Shown here: in pieces, positions 15,675-25,014 of the stretch
How positions within the stretch are numbered: position 1 is the stretch's first letter
How the letters are laid out: each line of letters opens with the position of its first letter
Origin: Undibacterium sp049340185
GTDB taxonomy: Bacteria > Pseudomonadota > Gammaproteobacteria > Burkholderiales > Burkholderiaceae_D
Assembly: GCF_049340185.1 (NCBI RefSeq)
Contig: NZ_JBMPPC010000006.1
Coordinates: 210,336-274,335, forward strand
Length of the DNA: 64,000 nt
Direction: 5' to 3'
Program-made: the position numbers and the translations under genes
The notes under the pieces: model-generated
The model's input: the letters and a program-made list of their open reading frames with translations, nothing else
Told to the model about the DNA's origin: nothing
The model's database searches: none

Positions 15675-17750
15675 TTAACGTACCCGCATACCAGGTTCTG
15701 CACCCGGCCAGGCTTCGAGGATGTAAAGACCTGGGTTAGTTTTTTCATCGGCAGCAGACGCGGCTAGTACCATGCCTTCGGACATCCCGAATTTCATCTT
15801 GCGCGGTGCCAGATTAGCGACCATCACAGTGAATTTGCCGATCAGTTGTTCTGGCTGGTACGCAGATTTAATACCTGAAAACACATTGCGGGTGCGGCCT
15901 TCGCCGACATCCAGCGTCAGACGTAATAATTTGTCCGAACCATCGACATGTTCGCAGTTGACGATCTTGGCGATACGCAGATCGATTTTGGCAAAGTCGT
16001 CGATCTTGATTTCTGGCGCCAGTTCTTCAATGCTTGTGCTGCTGCCGGTTGCTGCGTCTGCTGCTGTCGTTGTTGCAGAGATCGCTGCCGCAACATCAGT
16101 AGGTGCATCGAACAATTGATCGAAAATTTTGATATCGACACGTTGCATCAGGTGGACATACGGCAGCACTTTATGCAGATGCGGCAACGGTGTAGCGACA
16201 TCCGACCATTGCAACGGTGCGATCTGTAATTGTGCTTCGACCTGAGCGGCGAGCTGCGGCAACACCGGTTTCAGGAAAATCGTCAGAATACGGAATGCTT
16301 CCAGCAGGCGGCTACAAACTTCTTGCAGCTTTGCATCGTTCTCTGCCTGTTTGGCGAGTTCCCAAGGTTTATTTGCATCGACATAGGCATTGATGATGTC
16401 AGCCTGATCCATGATGGCACGCAAGGCTTTGCCGTAATCACGCGCTTCGTAATAAGCCTGAATATCTGACGAGACTTTGCGCAGCTGATTGATAAAGGTA
16501 TCGTCCGCTGTCGCCCAGTCAGTGACTACTGCACCGTCAAAACGCTTGGTGATAAACCCTGCGGCACGGCTGGCGATATTCACATATTTGCCGATCAGAT
16601 CCGCATTCACGCGAGCGACGAAATCTTCAGGATTCATATCCAGATCTTCGACCTTGGCATTGAGTTTGGCCGCGAAGTAATAGCGCAGCCATTCCGGATT
16701 CATGCCGATTTCCAGATAGCGTAAAGGTGAGATGCCGGTGCCACGGGATTTCGACATCTTTTCACCTGAGACGGTCACGAAACCATGCGCATACACATTA
16801 TCCGGCGTTTTGTAGCCAGAGAATTTCAGCATCGCGGGCCAGAACAGCGTATGGAAGTAGGTGATGTCTTTGCCGATGAAATGAATCTGTTCTGTCGTCG
16901 GGTCTGCCATGAACGCGTCGAAGTCACGTCCGATTTTGCCAAAGTAATTTTTCAGAGATGCCAGATAACCGACCGGTGCATCCAGCCAGACATAAAAATA
17001 TTTGCCCGGCTGATCAGGAATCTCGATGCCGAAGTAAGGCGCATCGCGACTGATGTCCCAGTCACCCAGACCGCCATCGCCCTCTAGCCATTCTTTGCAT
17101 TTATTCGCGACTTCCGATTGCAAGCGATTGTCTTTGAGTGCCCATTCACGAAGGAACTCAACGCATTTGGTATCTGATAATTTGAAGAAAAAATGTTCCG
17201 ACGATTTCATCACCGGCGTCGCGCCAGTCAATACGGAGTAGGGATTCTTGACTTCGGTTGGTGCATACACCGCACTGCAGACTTCGCAGGAATCGCCGTA
17301 TTGATCCTTGGCACCGCATTTCGGGCATTCGCCTTTGATGTAGCGATCCGGCAGGAACATATTTTTGACAGGATCAAAAAACTGTTCGATCGTTTTTGTC
17401 GTAATGAATCCGGCAGCTTTCAGTTTGCGGTAAATGTCTTGCGAAAGCGCATGGTTTTCCGGACCGTCAGTGGAATGCCAGTTGTCAAAAGTGATATGAA
17501 AACCGTCCAGATACTGTTTGCGGCCCGCGGCAATCCGCGCGACGAATTCTTGCGGCGTGATACCCGCTTTTTCCGCTGCAATCATGATAGGCGCACCATG
17601 GGCATCGTCGGCACCGACGAAATGCACTTCGTTACCCGACATTCGCTGATGCCTGACCCAGATGTCAGCCTGGATGTATTCCATGATGTGGCCGAGGTGG
17701 AACGGTGCATTAGCGTAGGGAAGGGCGGTGGTAACGAACAGCTTGCGCAT
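15675..17750 (-). CDS. metG: Methionyl-tRNA synthetase
   Basis: A 691-residue class I synthetase that attaches methionine to initiator and elongator tRNA-Met. The HIGH-type motif is HLGH at residues 18-21 and the KMSKS loop is at 331-335. A zinc knuckle uses Cys142, Cys145, Cys155 and Cys158 (CPKC and CEVC). An anticodon-binding helical domain follows, and a C-terminal tRNA-binding OB-fold (about 590-691) begins at IKIDDFAKIDLRIAKI, as in dimeric MetG1 enzymes. It is divergent from apbC/mrp, an arrangement common in proteobacteria, and is followed by a GNAT gene. Confidence 0.97.
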   Translation of the reverse strand: MRKLFVTTALPYANAPFHLGHIMEYIQADIWVRHQRMSGNEVHFVGADDAHGAPIMIAAEKAGITPQEFVARIAAGRKQYLDGFHITFDNWHSTDGPENHALSQDIYRKLKAAGFITTKTIEQFFDPVKNMFLPDRYIKGECPKCGAKDQYGDSCEVCSAVYAPTEVKNPYSVLTGATPVMKSSEHFFFKLSDTKCVEFLREWALKDNRLQSEVANKCKEWLEGDGGLGDWDISRDAPYFGIEIPDQPGKYFYVWLDAPVGYLASLKNYFGKIGRDFDAFMADPTTEQIHFIGKDITYFHTLFWPAMLKFSGYKTPDNVYAHGFVTVSGEKMSKSRGTGISPLRYLEIGMNPEWLRYYFAAKLNAKVEDLDMNPEDFVARVNADLIGKYVNIASRAAGFITKRFDGAVVTDWATADDTFINQLRKVSSDIQAYYEARDYGKALRAIMDQADIINAYVDANKPWELAKQAENDAKLQEVCSRLLEAFRILTIFLKPVLPQLAAQVEAQLQIAPLQWSDVATPLPHLHKVLPYVHLMQRVDIKIFDQLFDAPTDVAAAISATTTAADAATGSSTSIEELAPEIKIDDFAKIDLRIAKIVNCEHVDGSDKLLRLTLDVGEGRTRNVFSGIKSAYQPEQLIGKFTVMVANLAPRKMKFGMSEGMVLAASAADEKTNPGLYILEAWPGAEPGMRVR

Positions 17751-18085
17751 GGTTGATGGTCTTTTAATTAAACAAACAAGGGGGCATGTATTTTAACAGC
17801 GAAAGCAGAGACGGGACGAGGGAGTTGGAATCCTGTGCGCTGCGAGTCACGCTGAATTGCCGTGCTGTATCGTTTTTATAATCAGTCGTAATTGACTAAT
17901 CCGCAATGCTGGTGGGCCTGACAGCCGATTTGTGTCTGGAGAAGCGCATGGATATTGCGGAGTCTGTTTTGGATTGCATGATATTAAGAAGCCGGGACTC
18001 ACGTAAAAACTTGCTTGTACTACAGGGCTATACGGTTCTGATAAGCGTTTTGCGCTAGACTGGCGAAAATTCAATGGAGATTTGC
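17751..18085. other. Divergent intergenic region between metG and apbC
   Basis: About 335 bases hold both leader regions, palindromic repeat copy E (17898-17963) and a GGACTCACGTAAAAA motif at about 17995. I did not find a convincing promoter for either gene or a coding frame with a ribosome-binding site. Confidence 0.5.
17898..17963 (+). repeat. Dispersed palindromic repeat, copy E
   Basis: A 66-base imperfect palindrome with AATCCGCAAT and ATTGCGGAGT ends. It shares GCGCATGGATA-TGCGGA with copy D. It lies about 120 bases upstream of apbC. Confidence 0.65.
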
Positions 18086-19174
18086 ATGACTGTTACAGTA
18101 GAAGATATTAAAACCGCTTTGTCCCTGGTGATAGACCCGAATACCAATAAAGACCTGGTTTCCTCCAGATCCGCAAAAAATATACAACTGGTTGGCACAG
18201 ATGTCACGCTGGATGTTGAACTGGCGTATCCGGCCAAAAGTCAGATGGATCTGATTCGTCAAAGCGTGATCGCTGCCTTGCGTACCGTTGCTGGTGTTGG
18301 CAATGTCAGCGTCAATGTGTATGTCAAAATCGTTGCGCATGCAGTACAGCGCGGCGTGAAATTGATGCCGAATGTGAAAAATATCATTGCTGTTGCGTCT
18401 GGCAAAGGCGGCGTCGGCAAGTCAACGACCGCAGTGAACCTGGCGCTGGCGCTGGCTGCTGAAGGCGCTGCCGTGGGTATTCTCGATGCCGATATCTATG
18501 GCCCGTCACAGCCGATGATGATGGGCATCTCCGGTCGCCCAGAGACGATTGATGGCAAAACCATGGAACCTCTGGAAAACCATGGCCTGCAAGTGTCGAG
18601 CATCGGTTTCATGATTGATCCTGATGAACCTATGGTCTGGCGAGGTCCTATTGTGACGCAGGCCTTGCAGCAGTTGCTGGAGCAGACTAACTGGCGTGAC
18701 CTCGATTATCTGATCGTCGATATGCCGCCAGGTACAGGCGACGTGCAACTGACTTTGTCACAAAAAGTCCCGGTCACAGGCGCCGTTATTGTGACCACGC
18801 CACAAGACATCGCTTTGCTTGATGCGCGCAAGGGCTTAAAAATGTTTGAAAAAGTCGGCATTCCTATTCTCGGCATTGTGGAGAATATGAGTACGCATAT
18901 CTGTTCCAATTGCGGTCACGCTGAATCAATCTTCGGCGAAGGCGGCGGTCAAAAGATGTGTGCCGAATACGGGGTTGATTTCCTCGGCGGCCTGCCATTA
19001 ACGATGGCAATCCGTGAACAGGCAGATTCTGGCAAGCCAACGGTGGTTGCTGATCCGGATGGCAAGATTGCGCTGATTTACAAAGAGATCGCCCGTAAAC
19101 TAGCGATTAAAGTTGCGGAAAAAGCGAAAGATATGACCAGCAAATTTCCGACTATTACCGTACAAAATACTTGA
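18086..19174 (+). CDS. apbC: Iron-sulfur cluster carrier protein ApbC/Mrp
   Basis: A 362-residue P-loop ATPase of the Mrp/NBP35 family that binds and transfers Fe-S clusters in the cytoplasm. An N-terminal MIP18/DUF59-like domain (about residues 1-85) precedes the nucleotide domain with the deviant Walker A GKGGVGKST at about 106-114. The cluster-binding CSNC (C-x-x-C) is at about 273-276. The ATG at 18086 is preferred because TGGAGA lies just upstream; an in-frame ATG at 18074 overlaps that site. It is divergent from metG. Confidence 0.93.
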   Translation: MTVTVEDIKTALSLVIDPNTNKDLVSSRSAKNIQLVGTDVTLDVELAYPAKSQMDLIRQSVIAALRTVAGVGNVSVNVYVKIVAHAVQRGVKLMPNVKNIIAVASGKGGVGKSTTAVNLALALAAEGAAVGILDADIYGPSQPMMMGISGRPETIDGKTMEPLENHGLQVSSIGFMIDPDEPMVWRGPIVTQALQQLLEQTNWRDLDYLIVDMPPGTGDVQLTLSQKVPVTGAVIVTTPQDIALLDARKGLKMFEKVGIPILGIVENMSTHICSNCGHAESIFGEGGGQKMCAEYGVDFLGGLPLTMAIREQADSGKPTVVADPDGKIALIYKEIARKLAIKVAEKAKDMTSKFPTITVQNT

Positions 19175-19230
19175 AGCCTTGAACCCTCAAATTTTAGTGC
19201 AGACCCTGATGAATACGGACGATTGCTGAG

Positions 19231-20331
19231 ATGAATGGCCTGCCTGATATTGACTACATGCAAATGGCGCTGGAGCTTGCTTCCCGCGCCACGATTGCTA
19301 CGTCGCCCAATCCTAAAGTAGGCTGTGTCATTGTCAAAGACGGGCAGCTTATCGGTCAAGGCTGGACTCAACCCGTTGGGCAGGCACATGCTGAGGTGCA
19401 GGCATTGCGTGATGCGTCAGCGCGGGGGCTGGATGTGCGTGGTGCGACTGCATATGTAACGCTGGAACCTTGCAGCCATTTTGGACGTACGCCGCCCTGT
19501 GCAAATGCCTTGATTGACGCTGGTATTGCCAGGGTCGTCGCCGCGGTGCAGGATGCCAATCCGCAAGTCGCAGGGCGTGGGTTACATACGCTCCGTGAAG
19601 CGGGAGTTCAGGTTGAGTCCGGCTTGCTGGCGCAGCAGGCAAGGGAAATGAATATCGGTTTTTTTAAACGCATGGAAACCGGCAAGCCTTGGGTGCGGAT
19701 GAAAGTCGCTGCCAGCCTGGATGGCAGGACGGCCTTACCGAATGGCGAAAGTAAATGGATTACAGCCAGTGATGCGCGCGACGACGGCCATCTGTGGCGC
19801 GCTCGTGCCGATGCAATTTTGACCGGCATAGGTACTGTGCTGGCGGATAATCCGCAGATGACTGTGCGTGCTGTCACGACACCGCGACAGCCGCTGAAGA
19901 TCGTGGTTGATTCGCAATTGCGCATATCACCGGATGCCGTATTGCTAGAGGATGGCAGTACCATTCTGGTCAGTGCGAAAGAGGTGGATTCGGGGTTTTT
20001 GAGCAGGCGGCAGGCGCTTGTCGAGAAGGGCGCAGAGATTTTGCATTTGCCAGACGCCGATGCGCACGTGGATTTATCCGCCTTGCTTCTGGAGTTGGGG
20101 CGCAGGCAGATCAACGAGTTACATGTCGAGGCCGGTGCCACGCTCAATGGCGCCCTAATTGATCAGAGCTGCGTAGACGAATTACTGATCTATCTGTCGC
20201 CTAAAATACTCGGTGATGGCGCGGGTCTTTTTCAACTTCCTGAGCTTAAAAAAATCGCAGAGGCGAAGCAAGTAAAATTTCATCAGGTCACGCAGATTGG
20301 CGATACTCTCAGGATATTGGCGCGCTTCTGA
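19231..20331 (+). CDS. ribD: Bifunctional riboflavin biosynthesis protein RibD (deaminase/reductase)
   Basis: A 366-residue fusion that catalyses two steps of riboflavin synthesis: deamination of the pyrimidine and NADPH-dependent reduction of the ribosyl side chain. The N-terminal zinc deaminase domain has HAE (H53, E55) and C81/C90 (PCSHFGRTPPC). The C-terminal reductase domain (about 148-366) begins at PWVRMKVAASLDGRTA. Other rib genes are not adjacent in this window. Length is typical for the family. Confidence 0.95.
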   Translation: MNGLPDIDYMQMALELASRATIATSPNPKVGCVIVKDGQLIGQGWTQPVGQAHAEVQALRDASARGLDVRGATAYVTLEPCSHFGRTPPCANALIDAGIARVVAAVQDANPQVAGRGLHTLREAGVQVESGLLAQQAREMNIGFFKRMETGKPWVRMKVAASLDGRTALPNGESKWITASDARDDGHLWRARADAILTGIGTVLADNPQMTVRAVTTPRQPLKIVVDSQLRISPDAVLLEDGSTILVSAKEVDSGFLSRRQALVEKGAEILHLPDADAHVDLSALLLELGRRQINELHVEAGATLNGALIDQSCVDELLIYLSPKILGDGAGLFQLPELKKIAEAKQVKFHQVTQIGDTLRILARF

Positions 20332-20369
20332 ATCTGCTTCGTGTCAAACTTCTGCGGAGCTAGTCGGGC

Positions 20370-21032
20370 TTAGGATGCGGCGGCCGGGCGTGATGTCCAT
20401 TGTTTAAAACTTTGCTTGCTGATGATGTTGAACTTGGTAAAAATGACTGAAATTTTCGCATTCAGCGTGGCATCAGCAGGCATCCAACGCCCTTGTTCAT
20501 CTGTACCGAAATTGACTGAATACGTCATGCTTTTTGCCATCGGAATGCCGTCCAGATCGTAATCGACTTTGATCGGTTTTCCGCTGGCTTCTTCAACCAG
20601 GACCTTGGCTTTAAACGATAATTTCTTCTGTTTTCCTTTAACCAGGAAAATGATGCAGTTCCTGTTATCGACAGTAATTTTTTCTGTACGTTCCACCTCG
20701 CCATTGAATAAGGCGTAGTCAGGATGTTCTGCAATATTCAGCGGAAATTTGACATTCGCAAGACCGCTTTTTTGTGCTTCTGTCAGCCAGATCACGTCCC
20801 ATACAGGTTGCCCGTCTTTCCAACCGCTCAACCTCAGCTTTTTGTGCGTTACTTCCTGACTCTGATTGTCGCTATCCAATACTTCTGTATCGGTAACAAC
20901 CTCGCCAGCCACATAGGCCTGATTCGCTTGTGTGATGCTTAAGGCGCGGCTCCATAGAGGATCTACACTGCCAGCTGCAAAACTCAGAGGCGAAGAGAGG
21001 AGAATGAGCGAAACGAGGAGGCGTCGTAACAT
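20370..21032 (-). CDS. Hypothetical secreted protein
   Basis: A 220-residue protein with a signal peptide ending in SFA-AG. The mature part is beta-rich and contains one cysteine (NRNCIIFLVKG). It resembles periplasmic proteins of unknown function in related betaproteobacteria, but I cannot name a family. The ATG at 21032 is chosen for the signal peptide; upstream in-frame codons run into the tRNA terminator. It is convergent with ribD. Confidence 0.65.
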   Translation of the reverse strand: MLRRLLVSLILLSSPLSFAAGSVDPLWSRALSITQANQAYVAGEVVTDTEVLDSDNQSQEVTHKKLRLSGWKDGQPVWDVIWLTEAQKSGLANVKFPLNIAEHPDYALFNGEVERTEKITVDNRNCIIFLVKGKQKKLSFKAKVLVEEASGKPIKVDYDLDGIPMAKSMTYSVNFGTDEQGRWMPADATLNAKISVIFTKFNIISKQSFKQWTSRPAAAS

Positions 21033-21082
21033 AGGAATAAGCTCACAAGAATGTGGACGACGAAGAAGACGTGACCGCAAAA

Positions 21083-21119
21083 TAAAAAAAGGACCATCAA
21101 GCAAAACTCGATGATCCTT
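21083..21119 (-). terminator. Intrinsic terminator of tRNA-Pro (proximal copy)
   Basis: On the minus strand a 12-pair stem with two G-U pairs (21090-21118) is followed by seven Ts. It separates the tRNA gene from the secreted-protein gene. Confidence 0.75.
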
Positions 21120-21125
21120 CTAAAT

Positions 21126-21202
21126 TGGTCGGAGTACAAGGATTCGAACCTTGGACCCCCTGGTCCCAAACCAGGTGCGCTACCGGACTGCGCCACACTC
21201 CG
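21126..21202 (-). tRNA. tRNA-Pro (anticodon UGG)
   Basis: A 77-base cloverleaf. The acceptor stem starts CGGAGTG and pairs with TACTCCG. The anticodon stem-loop is CCTGG-TTTGGGA-CCAGG with anticodon TGG, the T-arm contains GGTTCGAATCC, and the 3' CCA is encoded. It is identical to the copy 139 bases upstream. No convincing promoter is visible immediately before this copy. Confidence 0.97.
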
Positions 21203-21296
21203 AAACTTACATTAATTCATTACTAGTCAATTTTCATTGCTGCGACGAATTTAAAACTTAATTCATTTAAACAATTTACTACTACAGTTTAAATTG

Positions 21297-21336
21297 AAAA
21301 AAGACCGTAGGATAATTAAACCTGACGGTCTTTTAA
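21297..21336 (-). terminator. Terminator between the two tRNA-Pro genes
   Basis: AAAAGACCGT and ACGGTCTTTT arms with an inner AGG/CCT pairing form a hairpin; on the minus strand it is followed by a T-rich run. It would end the transcript of the distal tRNA-Pro before the proximal one. Confidence 0.7.
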
Positions 21337-21340
21337 AATC

Positions 21341-21417
21341 TGGTCGGAGTACAAGGATTCGAACCTTGGACCCCCTGGTCCCAAACCAGGTGCGCTACCG
21401 GACTGCGCCACACTCCG
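21341..21417 (-). tRNA. tRNA-Pro (anticodon UGG), second identical copy
   Basis: Same 77-base sequence as the proximal copy, including the encoded CCA. It has a strong promoter upstream and its own terminator downstream. Confidence 0.97.
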
Positions 21418-21426
21418 AAGACCAAG

Positions 21427-21455
21427 ATAGTATCCCGCTGCAGCCAGGATGTCAA
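21427..21455 (-). promoter_or_regulatory. Sigma-70 promoter of tRNA-Pro
   Basis: On the minus strand a perfect TTGACA (21450-21455), a 17-base spacer and TACTAT (21427-21432) end 9 bases before the mature tRNA. This is close to consensus, as expected for a stable RNA gene. Confidence 0.8.
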
Positions 21456-21527
21456 CACCTTTGTCACACTTGCGCTCTGTGATTTAGTCGTGCTAACCCG
21501 TGTGCAGACTAGAGAAAGTCTCAGAGA

Positions 21528-22439
21528 TTATAGAGATTGCGCACTATCGAATTGCCTATATTCACCGTTAATCGGGTCGGTGAAGGCGATAGATTTTGCT
21601 AGTAATTGTAGTGGGGCCGAAAAATCATCGCCTCTGCATGGCAGGGCGACCGGATAAAACGTATCGTTTACGATCGGCGCTCCCAGGCTTGCTAAATGCA
21701 CGCGTAATTGATGCCGTTTTCCTGTTAGCGGTTTTAATTCATATAAATCGTTGATGCCGCGGCGTTCAATGATCGCGATACGGGTTTCGGAATTGGTTTG
21801 CCCTTCGACTTCTCGCATGACAAAGAATTGCTCTGCGTCTTCCATCCGGCTTCGGCGAATCAGTGGGAAAATTTGATCCGGCAAGTGCGGTGCTAAAGCA
21901 TGATAGGTTTTATGAACACGCCTCTGCTGAAATAGTGTCTGATAAGCTCCCCGCGTTGCAGGGGTTGGCGAAAATATAATCACGCCGGCGGTTTCGCGAT
22001 CTAATCGGTGTATCGGCGTCAGGTATTGATTACCTGTTTGTTTTTTTAAGCGTACCAGTAAGGTCTCTTGTAGAAAACGGCCTCCCGGTGTTACCGGCAA
22101 AAAATGAGGTTTATCGACAACGAGCAAATGCTCATCGTGATACAAAATGACTTCAGAAAAAGGGATCGGTGTTTCATCCTCGATTTCTCGATAGTAGAAA
22201 ACACACATGCCGCGTTTCACCGGACTATTCGCCTGCAAGACGGAGCCATGTTGATCGACGACCTCTCGTCTCTCTATCCGAGATAACCATCGCTGAGCGC
22301 TGACATCGGGAAATTGGCTAGTCAGAAAGTCTAGTAAGTCTGACCATTGACCTTCGGGTAGCCAGAGATAACTCGGCATGACGCCATGACGTATCGGGAG
22401 CGGTAAAGCAGGCGGGATATGGGGATTTTTTTGCATCAA
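21528..22439 (-). CDS. RluA-family pseudouridine synthase
   Basis: A 303-residue RNA-modifying enzyme. The catalytic motif HRLDRETAG (about residues 143-151) carries the essential aspartate. LLVVDKPHFLPV (about 104-115) opens the catalytic domain, and KRHQLRVHLASLG (about 241-253) is the usual late motif. The N-terminal segment of about 90 residues is S4-like rather than a clear domain. The target RNA position cannot be assigned. The start has alternatives within the first 20 residues. Confidence 0.88.
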   Translation of the reverse strand: MMQKNPHIPPALPLPIRHGVMPSYLWLPEGQWSDLLDFLTSQFPDVSAQRWLSRIERREVVDQHGSVLQANSPVKRGMCVFYYREIEDETPIPFSEVILYHDEHLLVVDKPHFLPVTPGGRFLQETLLVRLKKQTGNQYLTPIHRLDRETAGVIIFSPTPATRGAYQTLFQQRRVHKTYHALAPHLPDQIFPLIRRSRMEDAEQFFVMREVEGQTNSETRIAIIERRGINDLYELKPLTGKRHQLRVHLASLGAPIVNDTFYPVALPCRGDDFSAPLQLLAKSIAFTDPINGEYRQFDSAQSL

Positions 22440-22722
22440 GGGTGCTTGTGCTTTGACCTGAATTTATTTGGTAATGGTAACACTTTAAACATGGTCGGTG
22501 ATTTGGTGTTGTAGTCAGAATGCAGCTGTACTGGTTCGTGTCTGTCCGGGAGTATTTGCATTTAATTCCACTAATTCGTACCCCTGACTCCTATGTAGAT
22601 AGCTCCCGGCTGGTTAGAATTTTCGCATTAGCTTTATTGAGGCAGGTGAAGGCGGTAAAATGCTGATTTTAACTTTTACCGTTTTGCCATGAGTTTGATG
22701 AGTATGGCAAACACTTCACTTA

Positions 22723-24153
22723 ATGAGCAGCCCCGTGTCAACTATTCCAAATACCTCCGCGCCCGTCCGCACCCGTTTTGCACCTAGTCCTACCGGCTAT
22801 CTTCATGTAGGCGGTGCGCGCACAGCCTTGTTTAGCTGGGCTTTTGCCCGTCATTTTGGTGGTGTCTTTGTCTTGCGCATTGAGGATACGGATCTGGAGC
22901 GTTCAACGCCCGAGGCAGTGCAGGCAATTTTGGACGGTATGAACTGGTTGGGTTTACAACACGATGAAGGTCCGTTTTATCAAATGCAAAGAATGGATCG
23001 CTATCGCGAAGTGCTTGCGACAATGCTGGCAGAGGGTACCGCTTATCATTGTTACTCGTCACCAGAGGAAGTCGAGGCTATGCGTGAGCGTCAACGTGCC
23101 AGTGGTGAGAAGCCGCGTTATGATGGCACCTGGCGTCCAGAGTCTGGCAAGACTTTGCCAGAGATCCCGGCAGATCGTAAGCCCGTTATTCGTTTCAAAA
23201 ATCCTCTGGATGGCGAGGTAAGCTGGCTGGACGTCGTTAAGGGACAAATCACCATCGGTAATCGCGAGCTTGACGATCTGGTCATCGCGAGACCTGATGG
23301 CACGCCGACGTATAATTTTTGTGTGGCGGTCGATGATTGGGATATGCAAATTACTCATGTGATTCGCGGTGATGATCATGTGAACAATACGCCACGCCAG
23401 ATCAATATTTTGAACGCTTTGGGCGCGAGCCTGCCGCATTATGGCCATGTCCCGATGATTCTTGGCACGGATGGACAAAAGCTCTCGAAGCGCCGTGATG
23501 CCGTCAGCGTCATGGATTATCTGGATAAAGGTTATTTGCCGGAGGCTATGTTGAATTACCTCGCGCGTCTGGGCTGGAGTCATGGCGATGAGGAGATTTT
23601 TTCGATGGAACAAATGTGTAGCTGGTTTGATCTGAACCATTTATCGAGTTCGCCAGCACAATTCAATCCCGAGAAACTTGCCTGGATTAATAATCACTAC
23701 ATTAAAGCTGCGGACAATACGCGCCTCGCAAATTTGGTTCGTGCACAAATGGAAAAAGATGGTGCGCAATTTGAGCATGCGCCTGAGCTGCCGGCGGTGA
23801 TCGCTTTAATGAAAGAGCGGACTAATACGACGAAGGAATTAGCCGAGGCGTCGATGCTGTTCTACCGCCAACCCAATGCCGATGCCGTATTGCGTCAACA
23901 GCATATTACTGAGGCAGTGCTGCCAGCACTCGCGCGTTACGCTACTGCGTGCAAAACGGTGGAGTGGAACAAGGCAGCGTTGTCGGCAATGATGAAGGAA
24001 ACGTTGGCTCAGTATTCCTTAAAGATGCCGCAACTCGCCATGCCTTTACGTCTTCTGCTTACCGGGCAGTTGCAAACGCCATCCATCGATGCTGTCGTAG
24101 AGCTATTTGGACGCGATGTTGTACTTCAGCGCTTAAGTTCTGTCGCGCAGTAA
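22723..24153 (+). CDS. gltX: Glutamyl-tRNA synthetase
   Basis: A 476-residue class I synthetase. The HIGH-type motif lies in APSPTGYLHVGGART (about residues 20-34) and the KMSKS motif is KLSKR, following LGTDGQ. The anticodon-binding helical domain occupies the last ~150 residues. It charges tRNA-Glu. A tRNA-Glu gene lies about 290 bases downstream, after a tRNA-Ala gene with its own promoter. Length is normal for the discriminating bacterial enzyme; tRNA-Gln charging status cannot be judged. Confidence 0.96.
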   Translation: MSSPVSTIPNTSAPVRTRFAPSPTGYLHVGGARTALFSWAFARHFGGVFVLRIEDTDLERSTPEAVQAILDGMNWLGLQHDEGPFYQMQRMDRYREVLATMLAEGTAYHCYSSPEEVEAMRERQRASGEKPRYDGTWRPESGKTLPEIPADRKPVIRFKNPLDGEVSWLDVVKGQITIGNRELDDLVIARPDGTPTYNFCVAVDDWDMQITHVIRGDDHVNNTPRQINILNALGASLPHYGHVPMILGTDGQKLSKRRDAVSVMDYLDKGYLPEAMLNYLARLGWSHGDEEIFSMEQMCSWFDLNHLSSSPAQFNPEKLAWINNHYIKAADNTRLANLVRAQMEKDGAQFEHAPELPAVIALMKERTNTTKELAEASMLFYRQPNADAVLRQQHITEAVLPALARYATACKTVEWNKAALSAMMKETLAQYSLKMPQLAMPLRLLLTGQLQTPSIDAVVELFGRDVVLQRLSSVAQ

Positions 24154-24179
24154 AATTTAGAGAAGGCAACCAAAGGGGC

Positions 24180-24208
24180 TTTACATAGTATGGCCTTGCC
24201 CCTATAAT
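24180..24208 (+). promoter_or_regulatory. Sigma-70 promoter of tRNA-Ala
   Basis: TTTACA at 24180-24185, a 17-base spacer and a perfect TATAAT at 24203-24208, ending 14 bases before the mature tRNA-Ala. Confidence 0.8.
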
Positions 24209-24222
24209 CTCGTTTCTGTTCT

Positions 24223-24298
<76 letters not shown>

Positions 24299-24342
24299 GC
24301 AATTAGTTTTTGAAGTAAGTTGGCTAGTGTAGAAAAATGCAC

Positions 24343-24372
24343 TTGCCAAAATCAAGAAAAGTAGTATATAAT
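24343..24372 (+). promoter_or_regulatory. Sigma-70-like promoter of tRNA-Glu
   Basis: TTGCCA at 24343-24348, an 18-base spacer and TATAAT at 24367-24372, about 72 bases before the mature tRNA. Confidence 0.6.
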
Positions 24373-24444
24373 TTTGGTCTTGCTTGATTGCGAAACACAG
24401 AATTAAGTAAAAAAAGTACAGGTCAGTAACAAGGACAGATCATT

Positions 24445-24520
24445 GTCCCCATCGTCTAGAGGCCTAGGACATCACCCTTTCACGGTGAGTACAGGGGTTC
24501 GAATCCCCTTGGGGACGCCA
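24445..24520 (+). tRNA. tRNA-Glu (anticodon UUC)
   Basis: A 76-base cloverleaf starting GTCCCCA and ending with an encoded GCCA tail. The anticodon arm contains CCTTTCACGG with TTC as anticodon, and the T-arm contains GGTTCGAATCC. It lies downstream of the synthetase gene that charges it. Confidence 0.97.
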
Positions 24521-24526
24521 GCTTGT

Positions 24527-24557
24527 ATTAATGAATATCTGATAGATATTCATTAAT
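24527..24557. repeat. AT-rich perfect hairpin after tRNA-Glu
   Basis: A 14-base stem, ATTAATGAATATCT and its exact complement, encloses a 3-base loop. It lies directly after the tRNA and before the GC-rich terminator, and may be a processing or protein-binding element. Confidence 0.6.
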
Positions 24558-24569
24558 GAAAAAGTAAAA

Positions 24570-24602
24570 ACAAAAGCCGCTTAATGCGGCTTTTGTTTTT
24601 TT
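24570..24602 (+). terminator. Intrinsic terminator of the tRNA unit
   Basis: AAAAGCCGC and GCGGCTTTT arms around TTAAT, followed by GTTTTTTT. Confidence 0.85.
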
Positions 24603-25014
24603 ATTTCCTCCGCTTTAATCCGCTCTCAAAATTTGCGTCTCTTTTTGCATCTCTTGTCTGGCTTCGGACTATTTGATTCTTATCCAATGTTGTAGTGCGA
24701 ACGCTACTCAGCACTACTTCAATTTTAAATAACTTCTATTTGTGGCACTCAACGCAACAAACTTGTAAGTGTAGGTATGTGCCTATTCAATGAGGCTCCT
24801 GTATTTTCACTATTCTGAACAGACCTGACGAATACATGATCTGGGGCTCAATAAAAACCAGCGGCAACTGACTCGATCTGAATGCATACCGATTCAAATT
24901 GACCTCAAATGGATTTCATGAAAGTGGTCCTTCGACTGATTTTCTTGAATCCGATGATTAAAAGTTCCCGTAGAAGATTGTGCGATCTCGCATTTACTTT
25001 ATAAGGAAACGATC
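24603..25014 (+). other. Intergenic leader upstream of the fasciclin gene
   Basis: About 410 bases with no supported gene. A short inverted repeat, GTAGTGC and GCACTAC, lies near 24690-24715. A strong AAGGAA ribosome-binding site sits at the right end. I could not fix a promoter. Confidence 0.45.
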
